In this document: piece by piece, positions 46,391 through 57,100 of the stretch
Numbering within the stretch: the first letter of the stretch is position 1
How the letters are laid out: each line of letters begins with the position of its first letter
Source: Ampullaceana balthica
Taxonomy: Eukaryota > Mollusca > Gastropoda > Lymnaeidae
Reading direction: 5' to 3'
NCBI GenBank assembly: GCA_944989445.1
Contig: CALYLW010000208.1
Span: forward strand, 1,158,975 to 1,222,974
DNA length: 64,000 bases
Made by a program: the position numbers and the translations under genes
The notes under the pieces: generated by a model
Told to the model about the DNA's origin: nothing
The model's database searches: none
What the model saw: only the letters and a program-made list of their open reading frames with translations

Positions 46391-46624
46391 GAATGCCTTC
46401 TGAGCTTGCTAAATATTTTTTGTTTAGCAAACGTTTCACCAAAATGTCTCCATGTGGATGCAGAGGGACACCTTGGGCCCCATGCTGGCGGAAGCCAAGG
46501 GGGCGTCGGAGCACCTTGGAACCTTGATCCGGTCCCCAATTTTTGGGGGCACTGAGCAACTTTGGTTTAATAAAGTTTTCTCTAAAATGTACCCACGGCT
46601 CAGAACAGGCACATGGAGCACTAC

Positions 46625-47227
46625 TTTTGGCTGGAGGAGGCCAGAGTGAGGTATGGACGGAACGAAACCTGTTTAAGAACAATCCCCAATGTAATTTTGT
46701 GTACGTTTACCAAATAACGTGCTGAAAATAGAAGTCTTAGTAATAACCTGTTAGCACTTAATGGGTGACTTAATACCATTTTGGCTAAATATCCGCAAAG
46801 CTCACTTTGCTGTGCTTTAAATAGAATCCAATGAAAATTACAGGCTCCAATAATACAGCAAATTGCGTTAAAAATAAAATTGTGACTGTAAAGTGAGACA
46901 TATCAGCGAGAAGCGCCTTCTTGTTAATCTCGACACCAAAATGTTTATTATTTTTCGTCTTAATTTGTAATACATTTGTAATTTATTTCATTAGATTTAG
47001 ATACTCCGCGAAGCTCACTTTGCTGTGCTTTAAATAGAATCCAATGAAAATGACAGTCAGGTGTGAAAGTTTTATTTTTAGATACTCCGCGAAGTATTCT
47101 TATTTTAATACTTTCGCAGAAACATTAAAAAATAGTATAAATATTTTTGGCTGGAGGAGGCCAGAGTGAGTTTGGGATGGAACGAAACCTGTTTAAGAAC
47201 CTTACCCATGTAATTTTGTGTACGTGA
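46625..47227. repeat. Locally duplicated segments
   Basis: Two pairs of direct repeats occur. TTTGGCTGGAGGAGGCCAGA with about 80 bp of flank is at 46,625 and 47,147. AGCTCACTTTGCTGTGCTTT with about 54 bp is at 46,798 and 47,010. They suggest nested or duplicated fragments of one repeat next to the Helitron end. Confidence 0.7.
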
Positions 47228-47238
47228 ACCAAAGTTCG

Positions 47239-47899
47239 GTAATCCTGCAGTTTGTACACGTATATTATTTCACAGCGAAATTTAATTTTCTCGAGAGAAC
47301 TTACGATTTTAATTTATTAAATGCATTATTATATGTTGTATGTCTGCTATTACAGCGCTAATTTTTAAGTTTTTCTAATTTCTAAGGCATTTTTCGGCTC
47401 TCAACAGTAAATAGTCTGATCGTGATGCAACCATTTTGTTTATCTATTACTCTACTTGCCGGATTGTCCCAATAAGATGCCAAATGGAAATTTTTCACTT
47501 ACAAAAAAAAGCAAAATAAGAATCAAACATCTAGTAACGAAATTAAAAATGAAATTGTCATTAAAATATTTATTTATCTTCTGATAACATTAAAATAGAT
47601 GAAAAATACGTTTTAAAAAAACTTTTTCAGTCAGTAAATTTCTTTTAGCATGGGTCGTGCCAGGTAATTAACATCCAGCAAGCAGTTTACTCGGTAAACA
47701 AAATGGACGTATCGCGACCAGATTATGTATTGTATAGAGCCGATAAAATGCCTTAGAAATTAAAAAGACTCACAAATTAGCGCTATAATAGCTGAAATAC
47801 AACATATAATAATGTATTTAATAAACTAAAAACGTCAGTTCTCACGAGAAAAATAAATTTCGCTGTGAAATAATATAGGTGTAGAAACTGCAGGATTAC
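47239..47899. mobile_element. Palindromic MITE with long inverted repeats, copy 2
   Basis: The ends GTAATCCTGCAGTTTGTACA and TGTAGAAACTGCAGGATTAC match copy 1 (1,097-1,788), as does the interior (GAATCAAACATCTAGTAACG, ACAAAATGGA). It is 661 bp against 692 bp for copy 1. Confidence 0.78.
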
Positions 47900-47936
47900 A
47901 TACTTAACCTACTATCATATGTTTGACTCTAACTCA

Positions 47937-48170
47937 TATTTGACCCAACCATCACATATTTGACCCAACCATCACATATTTGACCCAACCATCACATATT
48001 TGACCCAACCATCACATATTTGAGCCAACCATCGCACGTCTGACCAACCATCGTATATCTGACCGCCCATCATATGATATATGTTTGACCAACCCTCATA
48101 TATTTGACCAGCCCTCATATATTTGAACAGCCCTCATATATTTGAATAACCAAATCATTTGAAAACATCC
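47937..48170. repeat. 20-bp CATATTTGACCCAACCATCA repeat decaying rightwards
   Basis: Five or six good units are followed by progressively altered ones (TTTGACCAGCCCTCATATA). The gradient suggests a young core with older edges. Confidence 0.85.
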
Positions 48171-48309
48171 AACTATCTGACACAAATAATATCAAATCAC
48201 CAAATTCTGGCTAATAGTAATAGACACATCGCCAATCATCACCTGACTTGACCAACCTTCGAACAGACTGACCAACGGTCTTTTAGGCTAACCAACCCTC
48301 ACACTGATT

Positions 48310-48691
48310 AACAAACCTCGAAATAGCTTGACCCAGCACCGCCTCCAGACAGCGAAGAGTTCGACCTGTCCAGCACCTCGCGGAGATCTCAGAAGTTAAT
48401 GAGATTTCATCAATACCCAATTTACGGGCCTTTCATCTGCTCGCCACCCAGCCAGTCGGTCGTAACGATTAGGCTACTTAACGCCGCGTCTATCAGCAAG
48501 GGCCCAGCGGAGCGAATGGATATACGCCAGGCGCAAGAAGACCTTCCACTTCCTGTGGCGATCACCGTAGTCCCCATAGTGCTTTCGAGAAAGTCTACGC
48601 GTCGATAAACTCGTCCATGCTGAAAAGCAGACTCGGCGAGTTGTTGAGAAATCTCCATGAACGTTGACATGTCTCAAAGATGACCGGTGAC
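48310..48691. other. GC-richer segment with overlapping open frames on both strands, unassigned
   Basis: Frames of 70-120 codons overlap on both strands (forward 48,399-48,608; reverse 48,670-48,422 and 48,842-48,474). GC content is visibly higher than in the flanks. No domain is recognised. It could be an old coding fragment, part of a transposon, or chance. The hAT MITE next to it interrupts whatever was there. Confidence 0.3.
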
Positions 48692-48862
48692 CAATGTTCC
48701 ATTTAAGCTGCGCATACGTCTTACCGATGCCGCACAGCAGTTTAGATTTACCGCGCAGAAAATTTTGATAATATCTGTGATTCTGGTTTGTAAAATTATG
48801 CACACACACAAAAATAGTTGTGCAAATTTGCACACGAAACAACGAACTTTAGAGAGAACATG
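48692..48862. mobile_element. hAT-type MITE (family A), copy 2, perfect 8-bp TSD
   Basis: The element spans CAATGTTCCATTTAAGCTGC to the end AGAGAGAACATG. CCGGTGAC flanks it on both sides (48,684-48,691 and 48,863-48,870). It is 171 bp, related in reverse orientation to 1,813-1,997, and shares GTGCAAATTTGCACA. Confidence 0.85.
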
Positions 48863-48930
48863 CCGGTGACTTCAGGGATCTAACCAAGAAAAACTTGTCT
48901 ACATACACCATCCAAGGTTAGGCCCCCCCC

Positions 48931-49200
48931 CCTAATATGCAAGCCAAGACAAGGTTCCCCTTAATATGCAAGCCAAGACAAGGTGGCCCTTAATATGCAA
49001 GCCAAGACAAGGTTGCCCTTAATATGCAAGCCAAGACAAGGTTCCCCTTAATATGCAAGCCAAGACAAGGTGGCCCTTAATATGCAAGCCAAGACCAGGT
49101 GGCCCTTAATATGCAAGCCAAGACCAGGTGGCCCTTAATATGCAAGCCAAGACAAGGTTGCCCTTAATATGCAAGCCAAGACAAGGTGGTGCTTAATATG
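48931..49200. repeat. 29-bp minisatellite, about 9 copies
   Basis: TTAATATGCAAGCCAAGACA plus AGGTTGCCC or AGGTGGCCC recurs every 29 bp. Confidence 0.93.
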
Positions 49201-49278
49201 CCAACCAAAATAAAGATGTTTCTTAAAACAAAACACCAACTCAAGGATGTTTTCAAAATCACAATCAACACAGGACTG

Positions 49279-49350
49279 GCTTTAATCAACCAACATAAGG
49301 ATGGTGTTCATTATGTGGGCCAACATAAGGATGGTGTTCATTATGTGGGC
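49279..49350. repeat. 29-bp tandem repeat, about 2.5 copies
   Basis: CAACATAAGGATGGTGTTCA plus TTATGTGGG is duplicated. It may be a distant relative of the 29-bp array before it. Confidence 0.85.
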
Positions 49351-49642
49351 CAACATAGGGTAGCGTTTATTGCGTCAGCCAGCATCATGATACTATTTAT
49401 GATTATTGTTTCCGGGAACATATTAGGTAATATTTATTTGTGTCGGCTAATAAACGGGTATTGTTTCTCGTGTCAGCCGACATGAGGATGACTGTGACAA
49501 CTGTCACCATAAGTCATAAGCAATTAACTCGGAACATTTGAAAGCAAGAAGCATTGATTAAGTCATTCTGTGCGTGTCGGGATCTTAATTATGTTTATCC
49601 CAAACGAAACCATCTCTTATATTGGAATATTGGCTCGGCGGT

Positions 49643-49705
49643 AATTACTTTACTCCATCCCCAGTAATTACTTTACTCCATCCCCAGTAATTACTTCACT
49701 TCATC
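49643..49705. repeat. 23-bp tandem repeat, about 3 copies
   Basis: GTAATTACTTTACTCCATCC plus CCA occurs three times with small changes. Confidence 0.85.
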
Positions 49706-50127
49706 CCGTCCTAATGTTACCACCCCACCTCTCTTCATTCCTCGCCGCTCCGGCTCGAAATAAAAACAACAACACAGCAGCTATTATAAAACAAATTAGC
49801 GATCTCACCGTTGTACCGCTGAGTGTGGTGTATAGATTCTCCTGGTCACGGCAAACACTCTTCCAAGACAGAGGAGAGATTGTGTTTGTCTTAGTGGTCT
49901 GGGTGGGTGGGGCGTGGGGTAGCAGACGCGATCTCGGTCGCAAGACATGGACCAGGATGTTGGGGAGCGATGATGGACAGATTGGTTAGAGATAAAAGGA
50001 TGGTGCTATGTTGGTGAGTCCCTTTGAATGAATGGATCAGAAACACTGAGACTAAGTGCAAAAGAGACTACCACAAACAAATGTCTGAGCAGTATATTAT
50101 TTTTTTTTAAATGACTCCCGCAAAAGG
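49706..50127. other. No gene recognised
   Basis: Open frames of 80-91 codons on both strands overlap and show no domain, splice context or start context. I do not call a gene. Confidence 0.4.
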
Positions 50128-50330
50128 AATTCGGACGTGGAATGGGTTACCTGACCAAACCAGCAAAACCAACACACTGTCGACATTTAAAACTAATAAA
50201 AATGCAAGAGGAGAATACAAAACAATGGGTAAGCGTAGGATCATAGAATGCATTAATTTTCTGAAAAGAAGAAGCGTCTGTAACAGATAAGAAAAACTAG
50301 CCAATTTATGGACGACCCAGAATCTCCACG
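50128..50330 (+). pseudogene. Second copy of the non-LTR retrotransposon 3' end
   Basis: The frame IRTWNGLPDQTSKTNTLSTF matches the end of ORF2 at 40,873-40,961. The following GGTAAGCGTAGGA matches the 3' flank of that copy (GATAAGCGTAGGACGC). Two 5'-truncated copies of one family are therefore present. Confidence 0.75.
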
Positions 50331-50737
50331 ACTCCTCTGCCATAAGCTCTTACTGCTCAGTGAGATGAATTAGGCTCTTGCCTTTCAGATTTTCTCCTGC
50401 GTGTTACTGGTCACTTAGTAAACGCCGGATGTTTTTATCGATTTATCAGTCCGTAGCCGAATCTTCTTGGCCATGGCTTCCTATCTACCCTACGTCGTAC
50501 CAACTAATTTGTGTTACTCTTCTTACTCTAATGTACAACTGGTCTTATCTCTGCGTCACACGAACTATTCATGATCATACTAGCAGCTATTCGATGAGCT
50601 TTTCTTTACTTTAGGTCCAACGATCACTCGTGTTACACTGTTTATCTTGTGTAATTAAGATAAAGTCAATTCAAAATAAACATCAAATTAAAAGAACAAA
50701 TACTAGGTAGAAATTATGAATTATTAAAAATCAGCAT
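50331..50737. other. No gene seen
   Basis: No recognisable coding segment or repeat. Confidence 0.45.
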
Positions 50738-51232
50738 GTTCTAACACATTACATTTCAGCCTTTTCTAACACATTACATTTCAGCCTTTTCTAACACATT
50801 ACATTTCGGCATTTTCTAACACATTACATTTCAGCCTTTTCTAACAAATTAAATTTAAGCATTTCCTAACACATTACATTTAAGCACTTGCTAACACATT
50901 ACATTTAAGTTTAAGCACTTGCTAACACATTAAATTTAAGCATTTCCTAACACATTACATTTAAGTTTAAGCACTTGCTAACACATTACATTTAAGCATT
51001 TCCTAACACATTACATTTAAGCACTTGCTAACACATTACATTTAAGTTTTAGCATTTCCTAACACATTAAATTTAAGCATTTCCTAACACATTACATTTA
51101 AGTTTAAGCACTTGCTAACACATTACATTTCAGCATTTCCTAACACATTACATTTCAGCATTTTCTAACACATTACATTTCAGCCTTTTCTAACACATTT
51201 CATTTCAGCATTTCCTAACACATTACATTTCG
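50738..51232. repeat. 23-bp CTAACACATTACATTT minisatellite, about 21 copies
   Basis: Units TAACACATTACATTTCAGCC and TAACACATTACATTTAAGCA mix. Some units carry an extra TAAGTT, giving a 29-bp variant in the middle. Confidence 0.93.
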
Positions 51233-51513
51233 AACGTAAAATTTCAAGGCGTAGGGAGGGAAGTGCATAATTGTTTCTTTCTTTCTTCTTCTTTTTTTTT
51301 AAAACATTCCACAACCGCACCAACTAACGTAGAGTGAAAAAAGGGTGCTAGCGACTATGACGTAAAATTTGGAGATGCAACGAAATGTTGGATTGAACTT
51401 GAAAAAAAAATTGTTTCGTTTTTAGCTACTAGAATGTCAAAAATAAAATGTGTGTTTGATGAATTATATCCGCTAAAGTTTGAGACAACAGACAACAGAC
51501 CTATGAGTTGGTT

Positions 51514-52097
51514 CTATGGCGGATTAAAGGGGGGGGGCTGAACGGGTTAAAGCCAGGGGCCCCCGATGATTTAGGGGCCCCAAAATTTAGTATATTTTAT
51601 AATAAAGGTGGACGAATTTTTGCATGAATCCCTAAATATATATAAATTAAATAAAGTACCAAAATCTTATGTATTAATCTGTTCGGTATTCGGACCCGAT
51701 AGTGAATACTTTTTATATCTTTTAAATTTTTCTTTCCAATCAAGATCTGGTGATCTTGTGGCAGCGTACAGGCGTGTAGTGCAAGCGGTGTCGGGTTCAA
51801 ATTCCAGGGGGGTTATAATTTTTTTTTAAAATTTCTTTTTTTTTAAATTATCTTTTTACACTCAATTTTACGATACCGGCAAACAGTCATTTCTTCGTGT
51901 TCGGTTTTTTGATGAATCCGATCTCGTAATACAGAAAAATTATGAGAAAGGAACCAATGGACTATTTAGTTACAAGTTACAGTCATAGTCTTATATTATT
52001 AACTGTCAGCAATCATTTTATTTAAAGGGACGCTGGCTGGATAGGGCCCCAGTCTGAATTGCAGCCAGGGGCCCCGTGCAGTCTTAATCCACCCCTG
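51514..52097. mobile_element. hAT-like non-autonomous element inside the 35-bp minisatellite
   Basis: The left end CTATGGCGGATTAA and the inverse of the right end (CAGGGGTGGATTAA) match at 11 of 14 bases. The flanks are AGTTGGTT and AGTTGGAT (7 of 8). Both ends carry CCAGGGGCCCC-type words inside. The element lies between a partial 35-bp unit (51,483-51,513) and the main array. Confidence 0.65.
51737..51815 (+). repeat. tRNA-like SINE head within the hAT-like element
   Basis: TGGCAGCGTACAGGCGTG resembles a pol III A box, and GGTTCAAATTCC, about 35 bases on, matches a B box. A T-rich stretch follows. It could be a nested SINE fragment. Only the promoter-like boxes support this. Confidence 0.4.
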
Positions 52098-52508
52098 AGT
52101 TGGATTATCATATTTGAGACAACAGACCTATGAGTTGGATTATAATAGTTGATACAACAGACCTATGAGTTGGATTATAATATTTGAGACAACAGACCCA
52201 GAGTTGGATTATCATATTTGAGACAACAGACCTATGAGTTGGATTATAATATTTGAGACAACAGACCTATGAGTTGGATTATTATATTTGAGACAACAGA
52301 CCTATGAGTTGGATTATAATATTTGAGACAACAGACCTATGAGTTGGATTATAATATTTGAGACAACAGACCTATGAGTTGGATTATAATATTTGAGACA
52401 ACAGACCTATGAGTTGGATTATAATATTTGAGACAACAGACCTATGAGTTGGATTATAATATTTGAGACAACAGACCTATGAGTTGGATTATAATATTTG
52501 AGACAATA
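52098..52508. repeat. 35-bp minisatellite, about 12 copies
   Basis: GAGTTGGATTATAATATTTG plus AGACAACAGACCTAT recurs every 35 bp. Confidence 0.95.
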
Positions 52509-52602
52509 GTAAGTCCATTAGTACATGATCTGGTTGTTGGATAATTGTACATGAGGCATTAGTAAATCTGGTTGTTGGTTAATTGTACATGAGGCATTAG
52601 TA

Positions 52603-52929
52603 CAGGGGTCTGGAAACTATGGCTCGCGAGCCAGATGACGCTCTTCGGATGGCTTCATCTGGCTCTCAGAAAAATGTTCGATTATAAAAAAACAACGTTA
52701 ATTCAGACTCCTTTGGTCTACATATTAACTGCATCTGAAAAACAGCATAACAATGCTATTAAAAAGAATTCAGAGACATAATTATTGTACTTTTAGTGTT
52801 GAAATTACACAAAATGGACACATTGACTTGAATTTTTTAGTTTCAAATAAGATTTATGGCTCTCACATAATTACTTTTCAAAATATATGCTGTTTCTGGT
52901 TCTCTCAGACTTAAAGTTTCCGACCCCTG
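52603..52929. mobile_element. hAT-type MITE, perfect 8-bp TSD
   Basis: The left end CAGGGGTCTGGAAACT and the inverse of the right end (CAGGGGTCGGAAACT) pair. CATTAGTA flanks both sides (52,595-52,602 and 52,930-52,937). The 327-bp element has no coding capacity. GGCTCGCGAGCCA near the left end is palindromic. Confidence 0.9.
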
Positions 52930-52937
52930 CATTAGTA

Positions 52938-53503
52938 GGTCTGGTTGTTGAATAATTCTATACGAGACTCTAGTAAGCCTCGTTTGATTTTTGTGCACGA
53001 GTCACTTGTAAGCTGGCTATTCATCGGTTTTAAAAATCCTTCAAATTCCTAAAGGCAAAAAAAATAATTAAAAAAAAATAATAAAAAAATTAATTATCAT
53101 TATTTTTTAAAACACTATTTTAAAAATATGACCACCATTAAAATAAGTAAGAAAAAAAGGAAAGACGCCATTTAAAGCTATTTTTAACCACTGAGAGTTC
53201 GTTTTTTTAAAGTTTCAGAAGGATTTTAAAAAATACGACGACGGAGAATTTGTGGTTTTTATTTTCCAACTATTTTACCTCGTAACGGTGCTTTTTTCCT
53301 TTTTAAATAATGTTAAAATAAGGAGGGAAGAATAAACTAAGTTCAAGGCAGGGTGTGATGGAAGAGGGCGTGAGTGGGGGGGGGGAAGAAGTGGTGGAAA
53401 AGAATACATAGAGAAAAATGAGATTGCAAGCTTAAGAGAAAAAACCAGAGTATAATGACCGAGAGAAAAGAGGGGAGGGGTGGGGATGACTGAAAGAGAC
53501 AAT

Positions 53504-53507
<4 letters not shown>
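52938..53507. other. No gene seen
   Basis: AT-rich DNA with homopolymer runs and no recognisable feature. Confidence 0.45.
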
Positions 53508-53558
<51 letters not shown>

Positions 53559-53563
53559 GATGG
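53508..53563. repeat. (GA)n microsatellite
   Basis: Runs of AGAGAG are interrupted by occasional GG. The Ser/Leu-rich reverse frames over it are artefacts. Confidence 0.95.
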
Positions 53564-53867
53564 AGGGGATGAGAAGGCTGTAGAAGAGTAAGAGACAGGT
53601 GGACAAAAAGACCGAGACAAGTGAGAAGAGATAGTTTGAACCAGGCGTTGTTTTAAAAGTTCAAGGGTGTGCAGGCCCGTCGTTCAAAGAGACGCCTTGA
53701 AGTTAAAATCGATACACCAGAAATATCTAACTACACCAGAAATATTTAACTTCACAATACTAACAACTTGTCCCGTATTGCGCTAACGACGTGGCTGTAC
53801 ATCTGTGGTTTCATGCCAGGTTGGATGACCGTTGGGTACAAATGTCAGGTAGGTAGGTACACATGTC

Positions 53868-54003
53868 TGTTTTGGTATACTGGTATGGTAGGTCTGTTAG
53901 GTATACTGGTATGGTGGGTCTGTTAGGTATACTGGTATGGTAGGTCTGTTAGGTATACTGGTATGGTAGGTCTGTTAGGTATACTGGTATGGTAGGTATG
54001 CCA
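53868..54003. repeat. 26-bp tandem repeat, about 5 copies
   Basis: TATACTGGTATGGTAGGTCT plus GTTAGG recurs every 26 bp. Confidence 0.9.
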
Positions 54004-54139
54004 GGCAGGTATACGCGCTTAAAATATATAAATCCCCAGCAGGTGTATGACAGATTCTTTCAAATGTTTGGCTATGTATACATGTATTAGACTCTTATCT
54101 TATATTCACCAGCGTGCATATATTGAAAAATCTATTCTT

Positions 54140-57100
54140 TCTTTTGCCTGGTCAGTCATGGCCCTGGAGACCGTATGTATACTGCCTTTCTTTTGTCTGG
54201 TCAGCCATGGCCCTGGAGACCGTAGGTATACTCCCTTTCTTTTGTCTGGTCAGTCATGGCCCTGGAGACCGTAGGTATACTGCCTTTCTTTTGCCTGGTC
54301 AGTCATGGCCCTGGAGACCGTAGGTATACTGCCTTTCTTTTGTCTGGTCAGTCATGGCCCTGGAGACCGTAGGTATACTGCCTTTATTTTGTCTGGTCAG
54401 TCATGGCCCTGAAGACCGTAGGTATACTGCCTTTCTTTTGTCTGGTCAGTCATGGCCCTGGAGACCGTAGGTATACTGCCTTTCTTTTGTCTGGTCAGTC
54501 ATGGCCCTGGAGACCGTAGGTATACTGCCTTTCTTTTGTCTGGTCAGTCATGGCCCTGGAGACCGTAGGTATACTGCCTTTCTTTTGCCTGGTCAGTCAT
54601 GGCCCTGGAGACCGTAGGTATACTGCCTTTCTTTTGCCTGGTCAGTCATGGCCCTGGAGACCGTATGTATACTCCCTTTCTTTTGTCTGGTCAGTCATGG
54701 CCCTGGAGACCGTAGGTATACTGCCTTTCTTTTGCCTGGTCAGTCATGGCCCTGGAGACCGTAGGTATACTGCCTTTCTTTTGCCTGGTCAGTCATGGCC
54801 CTGGAGATCGTAGGTATACTCCCTTTCTTTTGTCTGGTCAGTCATGGCCCTGGAGACCGTAGGTATACTGCCTTTATTTTGCCTGGTCAGGCATGGCCCT
54901 GGCGACCGTAGGTATACTGCCTTTCTTTTGTCTGGTCAGTCATGGCCCTGGAGACCGTAGGTATACTGCCTTTCTTTTGCCTGGTCAGTCATGGCCCTGG
55001 AGACCGTAGGTATACTGCCTTTCTTTTGTCTGGTCAGTCATGGCCCTGGAGACCGTAGGTATACTGCCTTTCTTTTGCCTGGTCAGTCATGGCCCTGGAG
55101 ACCGTAGGTATACTGCCTTTCTTTTGCCTGGTCAGTCATGGCCCTGGAGACCGTAGGTATACTGCCTTTCTTTTGCCTGGTCAGTCATGGCCCTGGAGAC
55201 CGTAGGTATACTGCCTTTCTTTTGTCTGGTCAGTCATGGCCCTGGAGACCGTAGGTATACTGCCTTTCTTTTGTCTGGTCAGTCATGGCCCTGGAGACCG
55301 TAGGTATACTGCCTTTCTTTTGCCTGGTCAGTCATGGCCCTGGAGACCGTAGGTATACTGCCTTTCTTTTGTCTGGTCAGTCATGGCCCTGGAGACCGTA
55401 GGTATACTCCCTTTCTTTTGTCTGGTCAGTCATGGCCCTGGAGACCGTATGTATACTGCCTTTCTTTTGCCTGGTCAGTCATGGCCCTGGAGACCGTAGG
55501 TATACTGCCTTTCTTTTGTCTGGTCAGTCATGGCCCTGGAGACCGTATGTATACTGCCTTTATTTTGCCTGGTCAGTCATGGCCCTGGAGACCGTAGGTA
55601 TACTGCCTTTCTTTTGCCTGGTCAGTCATGGCCCTGGAGACCGTAGGTATACTGCCTTTATTTTGTCTGGTCAGTCATGGCCCTGGAGACCGTATGTATA
55701 CTGCCTTTCTTTTGTCTGGTCAGTCATGGCCCTGGAGACCGTAGGTATACTGCCTTTCTTTTGCCTGGTCAGTCATGGCCCTGGAGACCGTAGGTATACT
55801 GCCTTTCTTTTGTCTGGTCAGTCATGGCCCTGGAGACCGTAGGTATACTGCCTTTCTTTTGCCTGGTCAGTCATGGCCCTGGAGACCGTAGGTATACTCC
55901 CTTTCTTTTGTCTGGTCAGTCATGGCCCTGGAGACCGTATGTATACTGCCTTTCTTTTGCCTGGTCAGTCATGGCCCTGGAGACCGTAGGTATACTGCCT
56001 TTCTTTTGTCTGGTCAGTCATGGCCCTGGAGACCGTAGGTATACTGCCTTTCTTTTGCCTGGTCAGTCATGGCCCTGGAGACCGTAGTATACTGCCTTTC
56101 TTTTGTCTGGTCAGTCATGGCCCTGGAGACCGTAGGTATACTGCCTTTCTTTTGTCTGGTCAGTCATGGCCCTGGAGACCGTATGTATACTGCCTTTCTT
56201 TTGCCTGGTCAGTCATGGCCCTGGAGACCGTAGGTATACTGCCTTTCTTTTGTCTGGTCAGTCATGGCCCTGGAGACCGTAGGTATACTGCCTTTCTTTT
56301 GCCTGGTCAGTCATGGCCCTGGAGACCGTAGGTATACTGCCTTTCTTTTGCCTGGTCAGTCATGGCCCTGGAGACCGTAGGTATACTGCCTTTCTTTTGC
56401 CTGGTCAGTCATGGCCCTGGAGACCGTAGGTATACTGCCTTTCTTTTGTCTGGTCAGACATGGCCCTGGAGACCGTAGGTATACTGCCTTTCTTTTGTCT
56501 GGTCAGTCATGGCCCTGGAGACCGTAGGTATACTGCCTTTCTTTTGTCTGGTCAGTCATGGCCCTGGAGACCGTAGGTATACTGCCTTTCTTTTGCCTGG
56601 TCAGTCATGGCCCTGAAGACCGTAGGTATACTGCCTTTATTTTGCCTGGTCAGTCATGGCCCTGGAGACCGTAGGTATACTGCCTTTATTTTGCCTGGTC
56701 AGTCATGGCCCTGGAGACCGTAGGTATACTGCCTTTATTTTGCCTGGTCAGTCTTGACCCTGGAGACCGTAGGTATACTGCCTTTCTTTTGTCTGGTCAG
56801 GCATGGCCCTGGAGACCGCAGGTATACTGCCTTTCTTTTGTCTGGTCAGTCATGGCCCTGGAGATCGTAGGTATACTGCCTTTATTTTGCCTGGTCAGTC
56901 ATGACCCTGGAGACCGTAGGTATACTGCCTTTATTTTGCCTGGTCAGTCATGACCCTGGAGACCGTAGGTATACTGCCTTTCTTTTGTCTGGTCAGTCAT
57001 GGCCCTGGAGACCGTAGGTATACTGCCTTTATTTTGCCTGGTCAGTCATGGCCCTGGAGACCGTAGGTATACTGCCTTTCTTTTGTCTGGTCAGTCATGG

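Noticed and set aside
46452..46725. Overlapping frames on both strands beside the Helitron end
   Set aside because: No recognised domain on either strand. The segment appears to belong to locally duplicated repeat DNA (46,625-47,227).
49701..49989. Overlapping 80-91 codon frames with a hydrophobic stretch
   Set aside because: Both strands are open over the same DNA, with no domain, no splice context and no support for either start.
53275..53620. Leu/Ser-rich reverse frames resembling signal peptides
   Set aside because: They read through a (GA)n microsatellite; the hydrophobicity is a composition effect.
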